This document shows, in pieces, positions 17,063-26,503 of a stretch of 64,000 nt of DNA (its first letter is position 1; each line of letters opens with the position of its first letter). Position numbers and translations under genes: made by a program. The stretch spans positions 5,676 through 69,675 of the forward strand of contig MESA01000031.1 of NCBI GenBank assembly GCA_001770775.1, given 5' to 3'. Under the pieces are notes generated by a model that was not told the DNA's origin, did not search any database, and saw only the letters and a list, made by a program, of their open reading frames with translations. This DNA is from Burkholderiales bacterium RIFCSPHIGHO2_12_FULL_63_20. Lineage in GTDB: Bacteria; Pseudomonadota; Gammaproteobacteria; Burkholderiales; Burkholderiaceae_C.

Positions 17063-18361
17063 ATGGCGGCTGCGTTCAAACCCTTGATGCCGCTGGACGA
17101 GGCCTGGTCTCGTCTGCATGCGGCGGTGGTCGAGCACCTGGGGCAGACGCCCCGCGCGACCGACGTCGTTGACAGCTTTGACGCCCTGGGGTGCGTGCTG
17201 GCCCAGGATCTGGTGTCCAAGGTGGACGTGCCGCCGCTCGACAACAGCGCGATGGACGGCTACGCCTTGCGCGCGGCCGACCTGCCACTGGCGGGCCAGG
17301 CTGGTGCTGATGCCGCTGCCGTGACCCTGCCGCAGGGCCAGCGCATTGCCGCCGGCCAGGTGGGCGCCTCGCTGCAACCGGGCACCTGTGCCCGCATCTT
17401 CACGGGTGCCCCATTACCCGACGGCGCCGATGCCGTCGTGATGCAGGAGCACACCGGCGTGGACGCCGCCACCGGCGCCGTGCACTTCAAGGAGGCCATC
17501 CAGGTCGGCCAGAACATCCGTCGCCGCGGCGAGGACATCGCCCAGGGCCAGACGGTGCTGCGCGCCGGCGTCCGCCTGACGCCGGCCGGGCTGGGGGTGG
17601 CTGCTTCGGTGGGCGCTGCCACGCTGGCGGTGTTCCGCCGCCCGAAGGTGGGCGTGCTGACCACGGGCAATGAATTGGTGATGCCGGGTGAGCCCTTGCC
17701 GCCGGGCGCCATCTACAACAGCAATCGCCACACGCTGCGCGGCCTGGTGCAGGCCACGGGCGCCCAGGCGTGCGACCTGGGTGTGGTGCCCGATGACCTG
17801 GCTGCCACCCGTGCTGCCTTGCGCGCCGCCGCCGAGCAGCACGATCTCATCATCACCAGTGGCGGGGTGTCGGTGGGTGAAGAAGACCACCTGCGCAATG
17901 CCGTGCTGGCCGAAGGTGGGCTGGATTTCTGGGCGCTGGCCATCAAGCCGGGCAAGCCCTTCGTGTTTGGCTGGATCCACCGTGCCGATGGCAGTCGGGC
18001 CCTCTACATGGGGCTGCCTGGCAACCCGGTCGCCAGTTTCGTGACCTTCCTCTTGCTGGTGCGTCCGGTGCTGGGCCTGCTGGCTGGCGAGGGCTGGCAC
18101 CTGCCGCAGGCCGTGTCTCTGGTCGCCGATTTCAACTGGCCCAAGCCCGACAAGCGCCGCGAGTTCCTGCGGGCACGTTTGAACGAACAGGGCAGGGTGG
18201 TGCTGCACCCTCACCAGGGTTCGGGTGTGCTGAGTTCGGCCGCGTGGGCCGAGGGCGTGGTGGACCTGCCGTCCGGCACCATCGTTCAACCGGGCGATCC
18301 CGTGAAGTTCATTTTCATGGCAGAGTTGGTACAACCTTCCATCTCTTCCCGTCAGCCTTGA
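17063..18361 (+). CDS. moeA: Molybdopterin molybdenumtransferase MoeA
   Basis: 432 residues. MoeA inserts molybdate into adenylated molybdopterin. Features are PPLDNSAMDGYALRA near the N-terminus, the MoCF-like domain with VGVLTTGNELVMPGEPLPPGAIYNSN in two blocks, and TSGGVSVGEEDH with the metal/substrate-binding Asp. MGLPGNPVASFVTF lies near the C-terminal beta-barrel domain IV. It starts 52 bp after thrC and is followed by moaD and moaE, forming a molybdenum-cofactor cluster that would serve, for example, nitrate reductase. Confidence 0.95.
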   Translation: MAAAFKPLMPLDEAWSRLHAAVVEHLGQTPRATDVVDSFDALGCVLAQDLVSKVDVPPLDNSAMDGYALRAADLPLAGQAGADAAAVTLPQGQRIAAGQVGASLQPGTCARIFTGAPLPDGADAVVMQEHTGVDAATGAVHFKEAIQVGQNIRRRGEDIAQGQTVLRAGVRLTPAGLGVAASVGAATLAVFRRPKVGVLTTGNELVMPGEPLPPGAIYNSNRHTLRGLVQATGAQACDLGVVPDDLAATRAALRAAAEQHDLIITSGGVSVGEEDHLRNAVLAEGGLDFWALAIKPGKPFVFGWIHRADGSRALYMGLPGNPVASFVTFLLLVRPVLGLLAGEGWHLPQAVSLVADFNWPKPDKRREFLRARLNEQGRVVLHPHQGSGVLSSAAWAEGVVDLPSGTIVQPGDPVKFIFMAELVQPSISSRQP

Positions 18362-18377
18362 GGGCTGGCTCGATACC

Positions 18378-18635
18378 ATGAGCATCACCGTGCGCTACTT
18401 CGCCGCCGTTCGCGAACAGCTTGGCCCGTTTGAAACCTTGTCCTGGGCGGACACCGCCGCGCGCACCGTGGGCGAGCTGCGACTGTGGCTGATCGGCCGC
18501 TCGGCCGCGCACGCGGCGGCACTGGACCTGGGCAAGGGCCTGCGCACCGCCTGCAACCAGACCCTGTGCAACGCCGAGCAAGCCTTGCAGGACGGTGACG
18601 AGGTGGCTTTTTTCCCTCCGGTGACGGGCGGCTGA
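18378..18635 (+). CDS. moaD: Molybdopterin synthase small subunit MoaD
   Basis: 85 residues, a ubiquitin-like sulfur carrier. It ends in FFPPVTGG, the C-terminal diglycine that becomes the thiocarboxylate, and begins MSITVRYFAAVREQLG. It lies 16 bp after moeA and 1 bp before moaE, in the same operon. Confidence 0.95.
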   Translation: MSITVRYFAAVREQLGPFETLSWADTAARTVGELRLWLIGRSAAHAAALDLGKGLRTACNQTLCNAEQALQDGDEVAFFPPVTGG

Positions 18636-18636
18636 G

Positions 18637-19167
18637 ATGAGCGATCAGGACATCGCCTTGCAGGACGCCTTGGCCTGCGTGCGTGTGAGCCCGGACGACT
18701 TTGATCTCGGTGCCGAGGTCGCGGCTTTGCGCGGCCAGGATCCGCAAGTGGGGGCGGTGGTCAGCTTCGTCGGGACGGTGCGTGAGTGGGTGCAAGTGGC
18801 CGCATCCGGCAACCAGCCCGCCATCATGGAGCTGGAGCACTATCCGGGCATGACCGAGCGCAGCATCGCCGAGCTGATCGTCGAGGCGCGTCGGCGCTTC
18901 GATGTGCGCGGCGTCAAGGTCATTCACCGCGTGGGGCCTCTGGCCGTGTGCGACCAGATCGTGCTGGTGGTGGTGAGTTCGGCTCACCGGGGCGATGCTT
19001 TTCATTGCGCCGAGTTCCTGATGGACTGGCTCAAGACCCAGGCGCCGTTCTGGAAGAAGGAGTCGGCCGGTGGCAACAGCCGGTGGGTGGACGCGCGCAT
19101 CAGTGATGACCAGGCGGCGGCACGCTGGGGTGGCCTGCATGCGCCGCCCAATGTGGCTCAGCCCTGA
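18637..19167 (+). CDS. moaE: Molybdopterin synthase catalytic subunit MoaE
   Basis: 176 residues. With MoaD it converts cyclic pyranopterin monophosphate to molybdopterin. The core has VGAVVSFVGTVREW, ELEHYPGMTE, HRVGPLAV and SSAHRGDAFHCAEFLMDWLK, and APFWKKE holds the catalytic lysine. The start one base after moaD indicates coupling. A tail of about 20 residues after the core is longer than in E. coli. Confidence 0.95.
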   Translation: MSDQDIALQDALACVRVSPDDFDLGAEVAALRGQDPQVGAVVSFVGTVREWVQVAASGNQPAIMELEHYPGMTERSIAELIVEARRRFDVRGVKVIHRVGPLAVCDQIVLVVVSSAHRGDAFHCAEFLMDWLKTQAPFWKKESAGGNSRWVDARISDDQAAARWGGLHAPPNVAQP

Positions 19168-19191
19168 GCCCTGAAGGAATCAAGGCGTCTC

Positions 19192-20370
19192 ATGTTGGCC
19201 ATCGACGTCTTCACCTGTTATGGCGCAGCAGGCGCCGGCTCCCTGGTGGGGCTGGGCTTGATTTCGCAGATTCGCACCGATCAGAACCGTGTCCGAACCG
19301 CCCTCGCGTTGTACCGCTGGGCTTTTTGTGCTCTGGCCTCGCTGCTGCTGATCGTGCTGAGTCCGGACGCATGGCGCCCGGTGGTCACCCAGGTGGCGAT
19401 CGGCTTGACGGCGGCTGGTGTGGCTTTGCTGGCCTGGGCCTTTCGACAACTCAATGGGCGACGCACCCCGCCACGGCTGGGATGGATGCTCACGGGGGCT
19501 GCCGCCGTGATCCTGTGGGGTGTGGCTGCGCTGGGCTCGGCCACCGCCTATGTGCAGGCGGTGGCCTGGGTGTTTGCGGTGGTCAGCCTGGCCATGGCGG
19601 TGGATCAGGGGTGGTTGATCCTGCGCAGTCCCCGCATCCAGCGCAGCGAGCTCAGCCTGCTGATCGTGGCGACGGCATTTGCCTTGATCTGGTTGATCAC
19701 CCTGGCGCACTCGGTGAATGCCGATGGTGGCCCCTACCCGGCGCACTGGCTTTACGCGCCCGACTGGCTCTTGCCCATCACGGCGCTGGGTTTTGCGGTG
19801 TTGCCTCTGTCGGTGGCTTCGGTGGTGTTTGCCATCATCAACCAGCGGCTCAACCAGCAACTGCGCAACCGTGCCTTGTCGGACGACCTGACGGGGGCCC
19901 TGTCCCGACGCGGCCTGCGCGAACTGGGCGAGCGCATGCTCTCCTTGCAGGCGCACTTGCCCACCTCGGTGGCGGTGCTGATGATGGATGTGGACCATTT
20001 CAAGGCGGTCAACGATCGATACGGTCATCAGGTGGGCGACGATGTCCTGCGCCAGATCACCCAGGTGACGCGGGAGCGTCTGCGTGACGACGCCTTGCTG
20101 GCGCGTTACGGGGGCGAGGAGTTCACGGTCTTGCTGCCGGTGCGCAGCCATCTGGAGGCCAGTGCCGTGGCCGAGCGTTTGCGGCAGGTGCTGGCCTCGA
20201 CCCCCTGCGAAACGCGTGGCGGTCCGGTGTCCATCACCATGAGCATCGGGGTGGCCTTCCATCAGCCCGAGCGCACGCTGGAAGATGCCCTGGCGCAGGC
20301 TGATGCCTGCCTGTATGAGGCCAAGCAGGCGGGGCGCAACCGGGTGGTCACGGCCCGGCCAGGCGTTTGA
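19192..20370 (+). CDS. Membrane-bound diguanylate cyclase (GGDEF)
   Basis: 392 residues. The N-terminal ~215 residues contain about six or seven hydrophobic segments without a recognised sensor fold. The C-terminal GGDEF domain has DDLTGALSRRGLRELGE, MMDVDHFKAVNDRYGH and the active motif RYGGEEF, so it should make cyclic di-GMP. I do not see an RxxD product-inhibition site at the usual five-residue spacing. The nearest, RLRD, is two residues too far away. The start has AAGGAA upstream. It sits 24 bp after moaE and 118 bp before clpB with no obvious functional tie to either. Confidence 0.9.
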   Translation: MLAIDVFTCYGAAGAGSLVGLGLISQIRTDQNRVRTALALYRWAFCALASLLLIVLSPDAWRPVVTQVAIGLTAAGVALLAWAFRQLNGRRTPPRLGWMLTGAAAVILWGVAALGSATAYVQAVAWVFAVVSLAMAVDQGWLILRSPRIQRSELSLLIVATAFALIWLITLAHSVNADGGPYPAHWLYAPDWLLPITALGFAVLPLSVASVVFAIINQRLNQQLRNRALSDDLTGALSRRGLRELGERMLSLQAHLPTSVAVLMMDVDHFKAVNDRYGHQVGDDVLRQITQVTRERLRDDALLARYGGEEFTVLLPVRSHLEASAVAERLRQVLASTPCETRGGPVSITMSIGVAFHQPERTLEDALAQADACLYEAKQAGRNRVVTARPGV

Positions 20371-20417
20371 TCTTGCTTGATCTGACGCAAGCAGGCTGGG
20401 GGATCAGGGTCGATCCC

Positions 20418-20445
20418 CTTGAAATGTCACTGAATCGCCCTATCT
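20418..20445 (+). promoter_or_regulatory. Heat-shock (sigma-32) promoter of clpB
   Basis: CTTGAAA (20418-20424), a 13-bp spacer and CCCTATCT (20438-20445) match the sigma-32 consensus CTTGAAA-N11-15-CCCCATNT with one mismatch. The clpB ATG lies 43 bp downstream. The promoter is also framed by an 8-bp inverted repeat CCCTTGAA/TTCAAGGG (20416-20423 and 20445-20452). Confidence 0.8.
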
Positions 20446-20488
20446 TCAAGGGCAATCGGCACCGATCTCCGGGGCCACGGGAGCACTC

Positions 20489-23095
<2,607 letters not shown>

Positions 23096-23109
23096 CATCG
23101 GCCCCGGCC

Positions 23110-24729
23110 ATGCGCACCCGAGCCCTGCGCCTGTTCGTGCTGGGCTGGGCCTTGGTGGCCACGGCCGGCTGCGCCAGCTTGCCGCCGCCACCGGACAAGC
23201 CGGTCAGCCATGCGCTGCCAGCGCACCAAACCACCCCCCTCGGGCGCCTGGCGCAGGCACAGGCCCCGGTGGCGGGGATGTCCGGGTTTCGTTTGCTCGT
23301 GTCGGGCGAGGAGGCCTTTGCCACCTTGTCGGCTTTGGCCGACCGGGCAGAGAAGACCCTCGACCTGCAGTACTACCTGATCCGCAGTGACGCCAGCGCC
23401 TATGCGCTGATGCAGCGCGTGCGCGCGGCCGCCGACCGCGGCGTGCGGGTGCGACTGCTGCTCGATGACCTCAACACCTCCGGGCAGGACGATGGCCTGC
23501 TCGCCCTGACGCACCATCCCCACATCGATGTGCGCCTGTTCAACCCTTTCCCCTCGGGGCGTTTCAGTACTGTCTCGCGCTTGCTGGGCTCGCTCACCGA
23601 TTTCGATCGCATCAACAGCCGCATGCACAACAAGATGTTTGTGGCGGACAACGCGCTGGCGGTGACCGGGGGACGCAATGTGGGGGACACCTATTTCCTG
23701 CGCAACCCCGACAGCAACTTTCTGGACGTCGACCTGATCGTGGCCGGCCCCAATGTGCGGGCGCTGTCCCGGATCTTTGACCGCTTCTGGAACCACCCCT
23801 TGGCCTACCCGGTGGCTGCGCTGGTTGACAGTCCCCCCAACGAGATGGGCGTGCCAGCGGGGCTCGGCCCGAGTGCGCCCGTCGCGCCGACCTCAGGCCT
23901 TGGCGCCAAAGGCGTCGTTCAACTGGCCCGCGACAGCGCGATGCCGGTCGGGCCGTCGCCTTCGGATCGAGCGCCGGCCCCTGCCCACCAGTTCCCCCAC
24001 GAGCTTGCGCAAGGCCAGTTGCGTCTGATCTGGGCACCCTCGGCAGTGCTCGCCGACCGTCCCTCCAAGCTGGAGCTGGAGGGCGAGCCCGTGGTCGCGC
24101 CGACGCCCGATGCGGTGGCGAGCGTGGATCGCTTGATGGGTTCAGCCAGGAAGGAGCTGGTGCTCATCACGCCGTATCTGGTGCCGGGGCCGTCACAGAT
24201 GGCGATGTTCCGGGCCTTGCGACGCCAGGGCGTGCAGGTGCGCATCCTCACCAATTCGCTGGCGACCACGGATGCGCCTGCGGTGCATGTTGGCTATGTG
24301 CGCCACCGCGAAGCGCTGCTGCGAGAAGGCATCGAACTGTACGAACTGCGCACGCGCATCAAGGAACAGCGCCGCAGCCGTCTGGGCGCCTTTGGCTCAT
24401 CGCTGGCCTCCCTGCATGCGAAGGTCCTGGTGGTCGATGGCCGCACTTCCTTGGTCGGGTCGATGAACCTCGATCCGCGTTCGGCCAAGCTCAATTCGGA
24501 GATGGGCCTGGTGGTGAGCAGTCCGACGCTGGCCTCGCAGCTGCTGCAGCTCTACCAAGACGTTCGCAGCAACAGCTACGAGGTGAGCCTGGATGACCGG
24601 GGCCGCCTGCGCTGGCGCTACCAGGATGGGGACCGTCTGACGGAACTGCACAGTGAGCCCGATGCCAGCTTGTGGCTCAAGCTCAGCCTCAAACTCATGG
24701 CGCCCTTCGCGCCGGACGAGCTGCTCTGA
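23110..24729 (+). CDS. Phospholipase D-family lipoprotein, ClsC-like
   Basis: 539 residues. The N-terminal signal peptide MRTRALRLFVLGWALVATAGC ends in a lipobox-like cysteine. Two HKD motifs are present: MHNKMFVADNALAVTGGRN (about 175) and LHAKVLVVDGRTSLVGSMN (about 440). The arrangement and length resemble cardiolipin synthase C, which condenses phosphatidylglycerol with phosphatidylethanolamine. Between the motifs is a Pro/Ala-rich stretch of about 70 residues that looks disordered. ATG at 23110 starts the signal peptide cleanly, and TTG at 23092 would add six residues overlapping clpB. Confidence 0.85.
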   Translation: MRTRALRLFVLGWALVATAGCASLPPPPDKPVSHALPAHQTTPLGRLAQAQAPVAGMSGFRLLVSGEEAFATLSALADRAEKTLDLQYYLIRSDASAYALMQRVRAAADRGVRVRLLLDDLNTSGQDDGLLALTHHPHIDVRLFNPFPSGRFSTVSRLLGSLTDFDRINSRMHNKMFVADNALAVTGGRNVGDTYFLRNPDSNFLDVDLIVAGPNVRALSRIFDRFWNHPLAYPVAALVDSPPNEMGVPAGLGPSAPVAPTSGLGAKGVVQLARDSAMPVGPSPSDRAPAPAHQFPHELAQGQLRLIWAPSAVLADRPSKLELEGEPVVAPTPDAVASVDRLMGSARKELVLITPYLVPGPSQMAMFRALRRQGVQVRILTNSLATTDAPAVHVGYVRHREALLREGIELYELRTRIKEQRRSRLGAFGSSLASLHAKVLVVDGRTSLVGSMNLDPRSAKLNSEMGLVVSSPTLASQLLQLYQDVRSNSYEVSLDDRGRLRWRYQDGDRLTELHSEPDASLWLKLSLKLMAPFAPDELL

Positions 24730-24772
24730 CCGGTTCGAGGCGAGCGGCGCCGGGGTGGCCGCCCAGTCCATG

Positions 24773-24805
24773 AAAAAGCCCCGAGAGGCAGGGCCTGTCG
24801 GGGCT
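24773..24805 (-). terminator. Intrinsic terminator of the fumarase gene
   Basis: Minus-strand stem AGCCCCGA/TCGGGGCT (24777-24784 and 24798-24805) followed by five T. A second perfect hairpin, CCTGACGC/GCGTCAGG (24814-24821 and 24828-24835), lies between it and the fumarase stop codon. Confidence 0.85.
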
Positions 24806-24854
24806 GGGTGCGGCCTGACGCTTGCAGGCGTCAGGGCTGGGTGCGGTCCGAGGC

Positions 24855-26381
24855 TCAGGCCACGGTGACCGGGATCTTGCCGATCTTGGCTTGCCAGGTC
24901 TTGGGCCCTTCGATGTGGGCGCTGGTGCCGCCGCTGTCCACGGCCACGGTCACGGGCATGTCGACCACGTCGAACTCGTAGATGGCTTCCATGCCCAGGT
25001 CTTCAAAGCCCACCACCTTGGCAGACTTGATGGCCTTGGACACCAGGTAGGCGGCACCGCCCACGGCCATCAGGTAAGCCGACTTGTGCTTCTTGATGGA
25101 CTCGATGGCGACCGGGCCGCGTTCAGCCTTGCCGATCATCGAGATCAGGCCGGTCTTTTCCAACATCATGTCGGTGAACTTGTCCATGCGGGTGGCCGTG
25201 GTGGGGCCAGCCGGGCCAACCGCTTCGTCGCGCACGGGGTCCACCGGGCCCACGTAGTAGATCACGCGGTTGGTGAAGTCCACGGGCAGCTTTTCGCCCT
25301 TGGCCAGCATGTCCTGGATGCGCTTGTGTGCAGCATCGCGGCCGGTCAGCATCTTGCCGTTGAGCAGCAGGGTCTGGCCCGGCTTCCACGAAGCCACTTC
25401 TTCCTTGGTCAGCGTGTTCAGGTCGATGCGCTTGGACTTGTTGTAGTCCGGCGCCCAGTGCACGTCGGGCCACAGGTCCAGGCTCGGCGGGGTCAGGAAC
25501 GACGGGCCCGAGCCATCGAGCACGAAGTGCGCATGGCGGGTGGCCGCGCAGTTCGGGATCATGGCAATCGGCTTGGAGGCCGCATGCGTCGGGTAGGTCT
25601 TGATCTTGACGTCCAGCACGGTGGTCAAGCCGCCCAGGCCTTGGGCGCCAATGCCCAGGGCGTTGACCTTCTCGTACAGCTCGATGCGCAGCTCTTCCAG
25701 CTTGTTCTGGGGGCCACGCTCCAGCAGCTCGTACATGTCGATGTCGTCCATCAACGATTCCTTGGCGAGCAAGGCGGCCTTTTCAGCCGTGCCACCCACG
25801 CCAATGCCCAGCATGCCGGGCGGGCACCAGCCAGCGCCCATGGTCGGCACGGTCTTGAGCACCCAGTCGACGATGTTGTCAGACGGGTTGAGCATGTAGA
25901 CCTTGGACTTGTTCTCGGAGCCGCCACCCTTGGCCGCCACGGTCACGTCGACGGTGTCGCCGGGCACCACGTCCATGAAGACCACGGCCGGGGTGTTGTC
26001 CTTGGTGTTCTTGCGCTCGAAGATGGGGTCGGACAGCACCGACGCACGCAGCTTGTTGTCGGGGTTGTTGTAACCACGGCGTACGCCTTCGTCCACGGCC
26101 TCCTGGATGCTGTGAGCGCCGAAGCCTTCCCACTTCACGTTCATCCCGATCTTCAGGAAGACGTTGACGATGCCGGTGTCCTGGCAGATCGGGCGACGGC
26201 CCTCGGCGCTCATGCGCGAGTTGGTCAGGATCTGCGCGATCGCATCCTTGGCCGCCGGGCTTTCTTCGCGTTCGTAGGCGCGGGCCAGGTGGGCGATGTA
26301 GTCGGCCGGGTGGTAGTAGCTGATGTATTGCAGCGCGGCTGCGACACTTTCAACGAGATCGTCGTAGCGAATGGTCGTCAT
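24855..26381 (-). CDS. Class I (iron-sulfur) fumarate hydratase
   Basis: 508 residues. It interconverts fumarate and malate using an oxygen-sensitive [4Fe-4S] cluster. The alpha part (about 1-300) holds RPICQDTGIVNVF, GAGWCPPGMLGIGVGG and MIPNCAATRHAHF, with the candidate cluster cysteines. The beta part (about 330-508) holds VIYYVGPVDPVRDEAVGPAGPTTATRMDKF. Fusion of both parts is normal for the FumA/FumB type. ATG at 26381 (MTTIRYDDLVESV) is supported by the family, and an upstream frame extension to 26432 is not. The gene is divergent from the Mrp operon and has its own terminator. Confidence 0.95.
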   Translation of the reverse strand: MTTIRYDDLVESVAAALQYISYYHPADYIAHLARAYEREESPAAKDAIAQILTNSRMSAEGRRPICQDTGIVNVFLKIGMNVKWEGFGAHSIQEAVDEGVRRGYNNPDNKLRASVLSDPIFERKNTKDNTPAVVFMDVVPGDTVDVTVAAKGGGSENKSKVYMLNPSDNIVDWVLKTVPTMGAGWCPPGMLGIGVGGTAEKAALLAKESLMDDIDMYELLERGPQNKLEELRIELYEKVNALGIGAQGLGGLTTVLDVKIKTYPTHAASKPIAMIPNCAATRHAHFVLDGSGPSFLTPPSLDLWPDVHWAPDYNKSKRIDLNTLTKEEVASWKPGQTLLLNGKMLTGRDAAHKRIQDMLAKGEKLPVDFTNRVIYYVGPVDPVRDEAVGPAGPTTATRMDKFTDMMLEKTGLISMIGKAERGPVAIESIKKHKSAYLMAVGGAAYLVSKAIKSAKVVGFEDLGMEAIYEFDVVDMPVTVAVDSGGTSAHIEGPKTWQAKIGKIPVTVA

Positions 26382-26503
26382 GTCAGGGCCTTTGTGGGGC
26401 GTTGTGGAGTGGGGTGGGCAGTACAAGGGCAAGATTTTACTGCGCAGGACCCGAATGGGCGGGCTTACCTACAATGTCGCCTCCGGCACTTTGATTTGTT
26501 CCA

